A stretch of DNA of 64,000 nucleotides from Bacteroidaceae bacterium (GTDB lineage: Bacteria > Bacteroidota > Bacteroidia > Bacteroidales > Bacteroidaceae), in NCBI GenBank assembly GCA_017379075.1, contig JAFNXL010000012.1, positions 1-64,000 on the forward strand, given 5' to 3'. The notes under the pieces were generated by a model. It did no database searches. It was not told where the DNA came from and saw nothing but the letters and a program-made list of their open reading frames with translations. Positions 32,290 to 41,553 of this stretch are shown here, in pieces; the first letter of the stretch is position 1; each line of letters starts with the position of its first letter. A program made the position numbers and the translations under genes.

Positions 32290-33180
32290 ATGCCCACAAA
32301 GAAAACAGAATCCAACAGAAAACCAAATAGTTATAATCGAATTCCACGAAAACCCGATTCTAACGCTTCAAGACGCAAGACCCGCAATTCCAAACAAGGA
32401 AAGTCTTCCTTCTTGAAATGGTTCTTTGGTATTCCCGCATGGGCATATTGGGTAGGGGGGCTCAGTATTGGTTTCGCCTACATCTTCTTTGTCTACTATT
32501 TTTTTGTTAGTCCATACAGCTTCCGCTGGAAAGCCATGCACAGTGACCCTGTCTATCCGGAAGGATACAACATTCGCGGACTGGACATCAGCCATTACCA
32601 AGGCCAAATTGACTGGGAAACACTTCGGAATTCCAGCATGAACAATGACCCCATACGCTTTGTCTTCATCAAGGCCACCGAAGGCATGAGCCTCATGGAC
32701 GATAATTTCAATCTCAATTTCTATCAGGCAAAGAAGAACGATTTCATTCGTGGTACATATCATTTCTTCGTACCCGACATAGACCCTGTAAAGCAAGCCC
32801 AGTTCTATCTGCACCAGGTACATCTTGAACCTGGAGACCTTCCGCCCGTACTTGATGTGGAACACACAGGCAAGTGTAGCACAAAGGAACTCCAGCGCAA
32901 CGTAAAAAAATGGTTGGACATTGTGGAGCAACGATACGGTGTAAAGCCAATCTTATACACCGGATACAAGTTTCGTGAAAAATATCTCTCAGACCCTGTA
33001 TTCAATGAATATCCATTCTGGATTGCGCATTATTACGTCACCGAACTAAAGTACAAGGGCGAATGGAAATTCTGGCAACACACGGACTGTGGACGCATTG
33101 ATGGAATCAAAGGTTTTGTAGACTGTAACATCTTCAACGGCACCTTGGAAGAACTCCACGAACTTACTATAAAAGAATAA
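32290..33180 (+). CDS. Membrane-anchored GH25 lysozyme-like muramidase
   Basis: A 296-residue protein with a strongly basic cytoplasmic N-terminus (1-44), one TM helix (about 50-73), and a GH25 domain from GLDISHYQG (98-106, Asp99) through PVLDVEHTG (catalytic-type Asp189 and Glu191) to FWQHTDCGRIDGI. GH25 enzymes cleave the MurNAc-GlcNAc beta-1,4 bond. The topology puts the domain in the periplasm, so it is a cell-wall remodelling enzyme rather than a secreted attack enzyme. It directly follows the pfp terminator. Confidence 0.92.
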   Translation: MPTKKTESNRKPNSYNRIPRKPDSNASRRKTRNSKQGKSSFLKWFFGIPAWAYWVGGLSIGFAYIFFVYYFFVSPYSFRWKAMHSDPVYPEGYNIRGLDISHYQGQIDWETLRNSSMNNDPIRFVFIKATEGMSLMDDNFNLNFYQAKKNDFIRGTYHFFVPDIDPVKQAQFYLHQVHLEPGDLPPVLDVEHTGKCSTKELQRNVKKWLDIVEQRYGVKPILYTGYKFREKYLSDPVFNEYPFWIAHYYVTELKYKGEWKFWQHTDCGRIDGIKGFVDCNIFNGTLEELHELTIKE

Positions 33181-33666
33181 ATCGTCAGTAATTTGGCGAT
33201 GCTCAACATGTGTTGATTGATATTTTACGTATTTGAAAAATTCACGTGCAATGTTTTGCTACTAAACATAATGCGCATTATCTTTAAACGGGATTCTATA
33301 GAAAAACCACTATTTTTATAAATCATCTTATATAGTTACTTGTATTCGCACCAAAACGGCAAGGAATTTTAATACATTTCATTAACTCTTTTCCTAAGTC
33401 GATACCAAACAGCGACGATTAACCGCAAAAGGGACAAAGTATTGTCGGCACTGTAATAATACATTAAACGCTCCCCACTGATACTTTCTTGAAATTAAGA
33501 GATTGCTGATGTGTCTGGCAGATGCAAATTGCAAAAATGTTGGAATCACTTCATAGATTACCCCACAAAAACGTGACAGTGTGACAATTCGTGACAGTAA
33601 AATCTGGAATACAATACTCCAATCACGAACTTATTTTGTAATGATTAGGAAAATTTTTGTTCTATT
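33181..33666. other. 486-bp intergenic region, no gene seen
   Basis: AT-rich, no ORF of note. It contains a perfect 14-bp palindrome ATAATGCGCATTAT (33268-33281) immediately before a -7-like TCTTTAA, and spaced direct repeats GTGACAGT (33573-33580), GTGACAAT (33581-33588) and GTGACAGT (33591-33598) about 65 nt from the stop of the tamL gene. I see no tRNA, terminator of good quality, or mobile-element end. Confidence 0.4.
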
Positions 33667-35925
33667 TTAGAACGGCAAACCAACAGCAAAGTGCAGACTG
33701 AAGTCGCGGTTGAAGTTGGGATGGATGATGGGAAAATGGCGTTTGGCATCCTTGAATGCAGGATGTACAGCCTTCATGCCTCCGTCGAGTCGGAGAATGA
33801 AGTAGTCGAAATTGAGTCGCAGTCCCAATCCATAGGCTACTGCTATCTGACGCCAAAAACTGTCAATCTTGAACTGGCCGCCTGGCTGCTCGGCATACTC
33901 GCGCAAAGTCCAGATGTTACCGGCATCCACAAAGGCAGCTCCGTGGATCTTCCAGAAAAGGTGGGTACGGTATTCGGCATTGAGGTCGAGTTTAAGGTCA
34001 CCCGTCTGATTGATGAAATCTATTCGGCCATCGCTGCCGTTGAAGCTTCCGGGACCAAGTCCACGCACACTCCAACCACGCACACTGTTGGCTCCACCGC
34101 TAAAATATCTCTTTTCATACGGAAGAATAGTGCTGTTGCCATAGGGATAGGCCACTCCAAGGCCAAAGTGGAGCGCTAAGGAGTTCTTGTCGTCCAGACG
34201 GAAACTTTTTGAAAAGTCAAAGTCGCCTTTGACATATTGCGCGTATGCTATATTAAATAAGGTATACTGATTCTCATCATTGGGACTGGCAGCAAAAAGG
34301 TGGCTCAATCCGTACAGGAGATTTCCAGAGGATTCTGCGCCGAGGCGGATGATGTAGGCATCTGTACCATAGTTGTTCGCCGCTCCGCTGAGAGGACGCG
34401 AGCTGTAGGTGAAATTGTAACCCCACTTCATAATGAAGAGGTTCTCATAATTGTACTTGAGAATGGCATTTCTACTCTCTGGGTCTTCAAGGTAGAGTTT
34501 GCGGAAGGTGTCGCTAATCCAGGGCATGAAGACATAGTTGAGGTCGAGCAGGTCTACCTTGTGTTGTTTTTTTCTTGAGAGCTGGTTCCAACGGTATCGC
34601 CAAGTTCCCGTAACCACACGGCGATGGAATTCTGGACGGTCTTGCGAGTCGAACATCAGACTGACCTCACTAGTCGCCTGTGCCAGACGACGGAACTTGC
34701 TTGAAACGAAAGGAAACTTGAAATCGGGGAAGGTAATGCCTGTTTCCACACTGTATTCAATATAGTCTTGGTCAGAATATCCGTTCAGTCCTTTGATGGC
34801 CTCGTAAGCGCCACGCAGGGTGATGCTGAAAAGTTCTCCTCCATGGAAAAGGTTTCTGTTCTGATAGGACGTTGAGACTGCTGCACCAAAATCTCCGGCA
34901 GAGTTTGTTCCTTCAAGCTCAAGATTTACGGAATTGGGCTTTCCTGGAGCCAATACAATATTGGTATGCAACAATGTGGAGTCCTCCTTGTCGGGTTCAA
35001 AGCGTATGTTGGCACCCATGACCGAACCAAGACGCATAAGGCGCGAATAGGTCTTCTGCACCTTGTCCTCACTATAAAGGTCGCCCGTCTTTAACTCATT
35101 AGCGCCATAAAGGACTTTGGGGCGTATCTTGAGGCGCGTGCCTGCATTCTCGTCCACTGGGAAAGACACTTCGCCAATACGGAATACATTGTGAGGAATG
35201 GTGTCGTTGTTCACAACCCGATAGGGTCGCAACTGCATCAGCAAGTCCACTTGTTGGTTACCCACTGTGGTGTCTGCCTCATAATGAATGTATTCGTTGT
35301 TAAATCGGTAGTATCCTCTATTCTGGAGCAGTGAGTTAATTCTGGAACGCTCACTTTGAAGTACATTGAGGTCGAAATCCATTCCTTCAGACAAATATGA
35401 CTCGTTTTCTGTGGTGGAAAGCAATGAATCGATAGCGGAATCTTGAATCTGTTTTTCAAGGTTTCTGACAGTATAGCGCGTTCCAGGAGTGATGTAGTAA
35501 ATGAGGCGGGTATTGCGTCCTTTCTGTTGCTGTATCAAATCGACCGAGGCATTGAGGAAACCCAGATTCTGCACAGCAGAGAGAATGTCATTCTGGGTCT
35601 TACGGGCTATGTCCTCGCTGTACAAGACTGGCTTTTCGCCAAGTTTGCGTATGAAGCGGTTAATCCTTTTGGTACTGTCAGTACCTGAAAGACAATATAT
35701 ACCAAGGGGAGCCTTAAAGAGTGAAAACCATTTGCTGTTGGGATGCTGACGAATGTAGCCCTCCATGGTGGTGGCGTCAAAATGGGTGCTGTCACTTACC
35801 AAAGCCACATGATCCAACAGAGTGGCATCCTCCGGCAAAAACTTTGACACGGAGCATGAAGAGGCAAGAAACACCAATGTGGCCGCCCATAGGGAATATT
35901 TTATGGTTTGTTGAAAGGATTTCAC
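33667..35925 (-). CDS. tamL: TamL: BamA/TamA-like outer-membrane lipoprotein
   Basis: A 752-residue outer-membrane assembly factor of the Omp85 superfamily. In Bacteroidetes the lipidated TamL pairs with TamB. Lipobox LASSC (Cys24) is followed by SVSKFLPEDATLLD, the typical TamL start. Repeated POTRA-like units (about 35-330) precede a 16-strand barrel domain (about 370-752), with the family signature RGWSVRGLGPG and a terminal FSLHFAVGLPF ending in Phe. The only plausible start is GTG at 35925. No tamB follows; the next 486 bp are non-coding, so TamB is encoded elsewhere. Confidence 0.88.
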   Translation of the reverse strand: MKSFQQTIKYSLWAATLVFLASSCSVSKFLPEDATLLDHVALVSDSTHFDATTMEGYIRQHPNSKWFSLFKAPLGIYCLSGTDSTKRINRFIRKLGEKPVLYSEDIARKTQNDILSAVQNLGFLNASVDLIQQQKGRNTRLIYYITPGTRYTVRNLEKQIQDSAIDSLLSTTENESYLSEGMDFDLNVLQSERSRINSLLQNRGYYRFNNEYIHYEADTTVGNQQVDLLMQLRPYRVVNNDTIPHNVFRIGEVSFPVDENAGTRLKIRPKVLYGANELKTGDLYSEDKVQKTYSRLMRLGSVMGANIRFEPDKEDSTLLHTNIVLAPGKPNSVNLELEGTNSAGDFGAAVSTSYQNRNLFHGGELFSITLRGAYEAIKGLNGYSDQDYIEYSVETGITFPDFKFPFVSSKFRRLAQATSEVSLMFDSQDRPEFHRRVVTGTWRYRWNQLSRKKQHKVDLLDLNYVFMPWISDTFRKLYLEDPESRNAILKYNYENLFIMKWGYNFTYSSRPLSGAANNYGTDAYIIRLGAESSGNLLYGLSHLFAASPNDENQYTLFNIAYAQYVKGDFDFSKSFRLDDKNSLALHFGLGVAYPYGNSTILPYEKRYFSGGANSVRGWSVRGLGPGSFNGSDGRIDFINQTGDLKLDLNAEYRTHLFWKIHGAAFVDAGNIWTLREYAEQPGGQFKIDSFWRQIAVAYGLGLRLNFDYFILRLDGGMKAVHPAFKDAKRHFPIIHPNFNRDFSLHFAVGLPF

Positions 35926-35929
35926 TACG

Positions 35930-35967
35930 CAAAGATAATACTATTTCGGCAAAAATCATTAACTTTG
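35930..35967. promoter_or_regulatory. Divergent promoters between tamL and the RNA methyltransferase
   Basis: Minus-strand TATCTTTG at 35937-35930 lies only 4 nt from the tamL GTG at 35925, implying a leaderless or nearly leaderless tamL message. Plus-strand TAACTTTG at 35960-35967 serves the methyltransferase. The -33 boxes are weak on both sides. Confidence 0.5.
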
Positions 35968-35989
35968 CGTTCATAAAGTGCAGAAAATT

Positions 35990-36742
35990 ATGATAAGCAA
36001 AGCCACCATAAAGAAAATTCACGCGCTGGACATGCGTAAGTTCAGGAGAAACGAGCGACTCTTTGTTGCAGAAGGCCCCAAACTAGTTGATGAACTTTGT
36101 GCCACAATGAAGCCTGTCTACATTGCCGCACTGCCGGAATGGATTTCCGAAAAAGCAAAAATTGTATCAGGAACGGAATATGACATTGTTACGCCTGACG
36201 AGCTGCAAAGGGCAAGCCTACAGAAGAATCCTCAGCAGGTGATAGCGCTATTCCCCATCCCTGAACACAAATTTAGCACTGAACAATTGAAGAATGAACT
36301 GGTGCTCATGCTTGACGGTGTGCAAGACCCGGGAAACTTGGGCACCATTGCAAGGATTGCCGACTGGTTTGGCATCAGAAACATCATCTGCTCTACAGAC
36401 ACCGCCGATATATACAACCCCAAAGCAGTGCAAGCCACAATGGGAGCTCTGGCAAGGGTGAAGTTCCATTATACTGACCTGATCCAACTGCTCTCACAAT
36501 ATGACGGCCCGGTATATGGAACCTTCCTTGACGGAGAAAACATCTACGGACAAGAACTTTCCGAAAATGGCATCATAGTCATGGGTAATGAAGGAAAGGG
36601 CATCAGCCAAGGCGTGGGTGAAATGATAAACCGTCGCCTCTACATCCCCAACTACCCTATCGGCACACAGACTACGGAAAGCCTAAACGTGGCCATTGCC
36701 ACCAGCATTGTGTGTGCGGAATTTCGCAGAAGATGCCAGTAA
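35990..36742 (+). CDS. TrmH/SpoU-family RNA 2'-O-methyltransferase
   Basis: A 250-residue SPOUT methyltransferase that ribose-methylates rRNA or tRNA. An N-terminal substrate-binding domain (FRRNERLFVAEGPKLVDEL, about 15-33) is followed by the knotted SAM domain: VLMLDGVQDPGNLGTIARIADWFG, VQATMGALARV, IIVMGNEGKGIS and the C-terminal IPNYPIGTQTTESLNVAIATSIV (in pieces). The ATG at 35990 is preferred to the in-frame GTG at 35978, which lies only 10 nt after the -7 box. Its 3' end overlaps the symporter gene by 60 nt, convergent. Confidence 0.93.
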   Translation: MISKATIKKIHALDMRKFRRNERLFVAEGPKLVDELCATMKPVYIAALPEWISEKAKIVSGTEYDIVTPDELQRASLQKNPQQVIALFPIPEHKFSTEQLKNELVLMLDGVQDPGNLGTIARIADWFGIRNIICSTDTADIYNPKAVQATMGALARVKFHYTDLIQLLSQYDGPVYGTFLDGENIYGQELSENGIIVMGNEGKGISQGVGEMINRRLYIPNYPIGTQTTESLNVAIATSIVCAEFRRRCQ

Positions 36743-38143
36743 AAGCAGGAAAGTGACAAGTCCGTTAAAGATCAGCAATTCGTAACCAAACTTATATCCC
36801 ACAGCGGTCAACATATAGCAGTCGGCAGCATAGCATATTATCGGTGCCGCCAAACAAATGATGGGGACCCATCTGTGTGCCGGCTGTCTTTTGGTCAACA
36901 GTCCAAAAGCAAACAGTCCGAGGATTGGTCCATAGGTATAACTGCAGACCGTGTAAACAGCATCAATCACGCTTGTATTGTTTACGGCTCGTACCACCAT
37001 GATAAACAGCCAAAACGCAACCCCTATCATGGGATGTGTCCACTTGCGCAACCGTTCATCATCGGGCCGGCGTGCAATGTCCACACAAAAGGAGGTGGTC
37101 AAAGAAGCCATTGCACTGTCTGCACTACTAAATGCAGCTGCAACAATGCCTAACGTAAAATAAATTAGCGCTGCGCTTCCAAGGTAGCCTCCTGCACATA
37201 AAGCGGGCATAAGGGCATCGCCCGTTGGGAGTTCCAATTGCATTTGTCGGGTATACAATACCATCAATACGCCAAGAGCCATAAAAAGCATATTGACTGG
37301 CAGATAGCATAATCCGTTAACGCACATATTCAAACGACTCTCCTTCAGGTTTCGACAAGTTAGATTCTTCTGCATGGAATCCTGGTCAAGGCCCGTCATC
37401 ACCACAACTACAAAGATTCCGCCAAGGAACTGTTTCCAGAAATAGTTTTTACTGTTGGGGTCATCAAACATGAAAACATTACTCATTGGGCTGCTCCACA
37501 CCTCATTCCAGGCTCTTGCAATCCCCCACTCCATTTGGCTGCAAAGCTGATAAATGATGAGTACAAGTGCCGAAAGCAGTACGAATGTTTGCAAGCAGTC
37601 GCTCCAGACAATGGTGCGTATGCCACTGCGTCTTGTATAAAGCCACATAAGCGCGAGCAACAAAGCCGTATTCATCCAAAAAGGAATGCCATAGTGGTCA
37701 AAAATCAAAGTCTGTAGAATGGTACATGCAAGATACAACCTGATGCTGGCGCCAATCAGTTTGCTGATAAAGAAAAAGACGGAACCAGTAAGGTATGGGA
37801 TGTGGCCAAAGCGATAATCAAGATAAGTGTAAATGGTTGTCAAGTTCATGCGGTAATACAAAGGAAGCAGCACAAAGGCAACCAAAGCGTAACCGACCAC
37901 AAATCCCAAACACATCTGAATATAAGCCATGGAGGAACTCTCTACCATTCCGGGCACACTGACAAAGGTCACACCACTGACGCTTGCACCAATCATTCCG
38001 AAAGCCACAGCCCACCAACGGGAAGTGCGGTTACCACGGAAAAACGCGTCATTGTCTGTACGCCGACTAGTCAGATAGGAAAGTAAAAGCAGCAAGGCAA
38101 AATACCCTGCTGCACAAATGAGCAAATATGAGCCCTGTATCAT
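36683..38143 (-). CDS. Sodium:solute symporter (SSS family)
   Basis: A 486-residue integral membrane protein with 12-13 predicted TM segments. Motifs of the SSS (PF00474) family: MIGASVSGVTFVSVPG (TM1-TM2), YRMNLTTIYTYLDYRFG and GLDQDSMQKNLTCRNLKESR (the charged GxDQ loop). Substrate unknown. It ends in a polar tail of about 14 residues (AKFRTHNAGGNGHV) read through the antisense of the methyltransferase gene end. Its start overlaps the stop of the upstream acidic protein by 4 nt (ATGA). Confidence 0.9.
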   Translation of the reverse strand: MIQGSYLLICAAGYFALLLLLSYLTSRRTDNDAFFRGNRTSRWWAVAFGMIGASVSGVTFVSVPGMVESSSMAYIQMCLGFVVGYALVAFVLLPLYYRMNLTTIYTYLDYRFGHIPYLTGSVFFFISKLIGASIRLYLACTILQTLIFDHYGIPFWMNTALLLALMWLYTRRSGIRTIVWSDCLQTFVLLSALVLIIYQLCSQMEWGIARAWNEVWSSPMSNVFMFDDPNSKNYFWKQFLGGIFVVVVMTGLDQDSMQKNLTCRNLKESRLNMCVNGLCYLPVNMLFMALGVLMVLYTRQMQLELPTGDALMPALCAGGYLGSAALIYFTLGIVAAAFSSADSAMASLTTSFCVDIARRPDDERLRKWTHPMIGVAFWLFIMVVRAVNNTSVIDAVYTVCSYTYGPILGLFAFGLLTKRQPAHRWVPIICLAAPIICYAADCYMLTAVGYKFGYELLIFNGLVTFLLLLASSAKFRTHNAGGNGHV

Positions 38144-38937
38144 AATTCACTTACTTCTTCCATACCAAAGCCCTCTTCCTCCTCATCCTTGATTTCGGCT
38201 TCGGGCGCATAACTGCTGTAGAAGGTGTCATCATTCTCGCTGACTTCATCTTCCTCATCATCATTGTTATATTCTGAATTGTCGGCATCCACGGCATCTT
38301 CGTCGAAATCACCGTCCTCATCAGAATCATAAGGCTTAGAATCTGGTTTGAATTGCACTTTTTCCACGGGTTCCTTCTTCTTTGCAAAAATGGCTTCCAC
38401 CCATGTACCTTTGGTAATTTCAAGCACCTCGAATCCTTGTGAAACCTTAAGTTCGAGTGTTCCTCCGGGAGCATGAATACGACTTGCAGGTAGCTGTGTT
38501 GTACTGATTTCGAAAGCACTGTTGATGATGTCCTTTGTTGTTGAAGAGATAGAATCCCATCCGCCACCGAAGTTGCGGTCTATAAGTTCAAGCAGGGTGG
38601 CAACGGTGATATGCTTGACGTTTTCAAAGGTGAGGTCTGAAAGATTCTTTATTACCTTTTTACGCAAGGCAATACTGCCCTTTCCCGATTTGCAATGCGA
38701 CATAAGCGCCCATTCACCGTTTTCATATTTCTTTACATCGCGTACGTCATCTGGATTATAATGCACAACTTCAAAAGCCTGCCTGATGACATTCAACAGT
38801 TTGTCCTCGCTGGAGGCAAAGTCTTCTTCCTGCTTGGTCTGTTCCCACAATGCAGAAAGTTGGTATTCGTCAATTGTCCATATATTTGTGCTGTTCAAGT
38901 CGAGCACAGAATCCATCAATAAGGTTCTTTTAGCCAT
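38140..38937 (-). CDS. Hypothetical protein with long acidic tail
   Basis: A 265-residue protein I do not recognise. Residues 1-185 look globular (MDSVLDLNSTNIW, GEWALMSHCKSGKGSIALRKKVIKNL, GWDSISSTTKDIINSAFEI). About 190-265 is a disordered acidic tail rich in Asp/Glu (SDEDGDFDEDAVDADN, DDEEDEV, EEEEGFG). Acidic tails of this kind are frequent in Bacteroidetes proteins that contact ribosomes or RNA polymerase, but no role can be read here. Coupled by a 4-nt overlap to the symporter and 28 nt downstream of purT. Confidence 0.65.
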   Translation of the reverse strand: MAKRTLLMDSVLDLNSTNIWTIDEYQLSALWEQTKQEEDFASSEDKLLNVIRQAFEVVHYNPDDVRDVKKYENGEWALMSHCKSGKGSIALRKKVIKNLSDLTFENVKHITVATLLELIDRNFGGGWDSISSTTKDIINSAFEISTTQLPASRIHAPGGTLELKVSQGFEVLEITKGTWVEAIFAKKKEPVEKVQFKPDSKPYDSDEDGDFDEDAVDADNSEYNNDDEEDEVSENDDTFYSSYAPEAEIKDEEEEGFGMEEVSEL

Positions 38938-38965
38938 ATTGTCTATATTCTATAATTATAACAGA

Positions 38966-40132
38966 TTACTTAACTTTTACACCAGAGGCCAACTGCTTGC
39001 ACTTTTCTCTCAACAAGTTCTGGTCTGCATCCATATTGTCCCAACAAACCACAACACCCATTCTTCGGCCTACATGAGCTACGGGCTTGCCGAAAATGCG
39101 GAGGTAAGTCTGTGTGGCAGCGCAAACCTGCTCCATTCCTTCGTATTGGGGATTTTCACTTTCCACCTCGGAAAGAATAACGGCAGACGCACCCTGGCGC
39201 TCTTGAGTGATTTCAGGAATAGGCAATCCGAGCACAGCACGACAATGCAATTCAAATTCGCTTAAATTCTGTGTGCCAGCCAATGTTACCATTCCGGTGT
39301 CGTGAGGTCTTGGACTCAACTCGCTAAAGATGACACCTTCCTTATTGCTAACAAAGAACTCCACACCCCAAATACCAGCACCGGTCAAAGCTTCTGTAAC
39401 CTTGGCTGCCATTTGTTGCGCTTCGGCCAATTGTTCGGCTGTCATGGCCATGGGTTGGAAGCTTTCTCTGTAGTCGCCACCTTTCTGCACATGGCCGATG
39501 GGCTGGCAGAACAATGTGGGGCCGTTCTTTTGTGTAACGGTGAGAAGGGTGATTTCAAAATCAAAAGGAATGAACTGCTCCACTATCACCTCGCGCAAAT
39601 CACCACGGGCACCACCGCAAGCACACTCCCATGCTTGAGGAAGTTCTTCGGGGGTGTCAACCTTGCTTTGACCATGACCGCTACTGCTCATCAATGGCTT
39701 GATAATGCAGGGGAAACCAATTGTCTTGGTTGCCTCCAACAGTTCCTCGTAAGTGCTGGCATATTTATAGTTCGCGGTTTTGAGTCCGAGTTCAGTGTGA
39801 GCCAATTCACGGATTGCTTTGCGGTTCATGGTGAAATTCACAGCCTTTGCACTGGGAACAACCTGGATGCCCTGCTTTTCGCAATCGTAGAGACGTTCTG
39901 TACGGATGGCCTCAATCTCGGGCACAATGATGTCGGGTTTCACCTCATCTACAGCCGCCATCAGCGCATCGCCATCGAGCATACTGAAAACACGACACTC
40001 ATCTGCCACTTGCATGGCAGGTGCTCCCTGATAGCTGTCACAAGCCACCACATACTGTCCTTTTCGCTGGCAGGCAATGACGAATTCCTTACCGAGTTCG
40101 CCTGAACCTAAAAGCATAATCTTCTTTTTCAT
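38966..40132 (-). CDS. purT: Phosphoribosylglycinamide formyltransferase 2 (formate-dependent)
   Basis: ATP-grasp enzyme that makes formyl-GAR from GAR, formate and ATP in purine synthesis. 388 residues. N-terminal [19 protein letters not shown] (6-24); ATP-grasp segments [28 protein letters not shown] and [11 protein letters not shown]; the [10 protein letters not shown] metal and substrate motif [14 protein letters not shown], which is specific for PurT/PurK. Length and motifs are complete. Confidence 0.96.
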   Translation of the reverse strand: MKKKIMLLGSGELGKEFVIACQRKGQYVVACDSYQGAPAMQVADECRVFSMLDGDALMAAVDEVKPDIIVPEIEAIRTERLYDCEKQGIQVVPSAKAVNFTMNRKAIRELAHTELGLKTANYKYASTYEELLEATKTIGFPCIIKPLMSSSGHGQSKVDTPEELPQAWECACGGARGDLREVIVEQFIPFDFEITLLTVTQKNGPTLFCQPIGHVQKGGDYRESFQPMAMTAEQLAEAQQMAAKVTEALTGAGIWGVEFFVSNKEGVIFSELSPRPHDTGMVTLAGTQNLSEFELHCRAVLGLPIPEITQERQGASAVILSEVESENPQYEGMEQVCAATQTYLRIFGKPVAHVGRRMGVVVCWDNMDADQNLLREKCKQLASGVKVK

Positions 40133-40202
40133 ATCCTTTATGTTTTTCTTTATATTATTACTTTCAACTTGTTGTTTTCAAACTTATTGTCTTATTCATT
40201 TC

Positions 40203-41480
40203 TTATTCATTAAACCTATCTCCCCACAACATCTGCATTTGTTCCTTCATGCGTACTTCCTGCGGATTGGATTGCGGATGCCAGAGACGCGCCTGTTGCA
40301 ATTCATCGGGCAGAAACTGCTGATGCACGAAATTGTTTTTGTAGTCATGGGCATATTTGTAACCTTTATGGTAACCCAAATCAGCCATCAGTTTGGTGGG
40401 AGCGTTGCGCAAATGGAGCGGAACCGGGAGATTGCCGGTCTGCTGCACCATCTGTATGGCAGAATTGATTCCCATATAAGCCGAGTTGCTCTTGGCGCTT
40501 GTAGCGAGATAGACCGTAGCTTCTGCAAGAGGAATTCGGCCTTCGGGCCAACCAATTTTGTGTACGGCATCAAAGGCTGCATTGGCCAAGAGCAATGCGT
40601 TGGGATTGGCAAGACCGATGTCCTCGGACGCAGAGATGACCAGACGACGGGCAATGAACTTGGGATCTTCACCTCCTTCTATCATACGCGCAAGCCAATA
40701 GAGTGCCGCATCAGGGTCACTTCCACGAATACTCTTGATGAAGGCGGAAATGATGTCATAGTGCATTTCGCCATCCTTATCGTATGCCAGCGGATTCTGC
40801 TGAAGACGTTCGTAAACGATTGTGTCGTTGATGACAATGTCCTCATCCGCCGGGGCAGACTCGTACAGGAGTTCAAGAATATTGAGCAGCTTGCGCGCAT
40901 CGCCTCCGCTATATCTCAGCAAAGCGTCTGTCTCTTCAATCCTGAAAGTGCGTTCCTTCAGAAAGACATCCGTCAGTACGGCATTGTCCACAAGCTTCAG
41001 AAGGTCGTCCTTCTCCAGGCTTTTAAGCACATAGACCTGGCAACGGCTAAGCAAAGGACGTATCACCTCAAATGAGGGGTTCTCTGTGGTGGCGCCTATC
41101 AAAGTGACAATTCCTTTTTCCACAGCGCCCAAGAGACTGTCCTGCTGGGATTTGCTGAACCGATGGATTTCATCGATAAACAGAATTGGGCTGGCATTGT
41201 TGAAGAATCTGTTGCTCTGGGCTTTCTCAATGACCTCGCGGACATCCTTCACACCGCAGTTTACGGCACTGAGCGTATAGAAGGGAGTTTCCAGTTGTTT
41301 GGCAATGATTGTAGCCAATGTGGTTTTGCCCACTCCCGGAGGCCCCCAAAGAATAAAGCTGGAGATACGTTTGGCCTCAATCATCTTACGCAAAACACCA
41401 CCTTGGCCAACCAAATGTGGCTGGCCAATATAGTTGTCAAGCGTCGTCGGACGCATACGTTCTGCCAAAGGTGCGCTCAT
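40203..41480 (-). CDS. rarA: Replication-associated recombination protein A (RarA/MgsA AAA+ ATPase)
   Basis: A 425-residue clamp-loader-like AAA+ ATPase that acts at stalled replication forks. Walker A GPPGVGKTT at 46-54, Walker B ILFIDEIHRFSKSQQD near 100, sensor 1 GATTENPSFEV, the RarA-specific tetramerisation domain (DGEMHYDIISAFIKSIRGSDPDAALYW in pieces), and the C-terminal SEDIGLANP block. Minus-strand TATTTTTG at 41496-41489 lies 8 nt before the ATG, so the leader is very short. Confidence 0.96.
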   Translation of the reverse strand: MSAPLAERMRPTTLDNYIGQPHLVGQGGVLRKMIEAKRISSFILWGPPGVGKTTLATIIAKQLETPFYTLSAVNCGVKDVREVIEKAQSNRFFNNASPILFIDEIHRFSKSQQDSLLGAVEKGIVTLIGATTENPSFEVIRPLLSRCQVYVLKSLEKDDLLKLVDNAVLTDVFLKERTFRIEETDALLRYSGGDARKLLNILELLYESAPADEDIVINDTIVYERLQQNPLAYDKDGEMHYDIISAFIKSIRGSDPDAALYWLARMIEGGEDPKFIARRLVISASEDIGLANPNALLLANAAFDAVHKIGWPEGRIPLAEATVYLATSAKSNSAYMGINSAIQMVQQTGNLPVPLHLRNAPTKLMADLGYHKGYKYAHDYKNNFVHQQFLPDELQQARLWHPQSNPQEVRMKEQMQMLWGDRFNE

Positions 41481-41553
41481 AACGAGTACAAAAATATAAA
41501 AAAAAACTCATCTTTGGGTAAGTTTTCAATAAAAAATACACTAATTTTGCAGC

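Noticed and set aside
33181..33666. Possible tRNA or small RNA gene between GH25 and tamL
   Set aside because: No cloverleaf, no TTCRA arm and no strong promoter-terminator pair were found; only a short palindrome and direct repeats.
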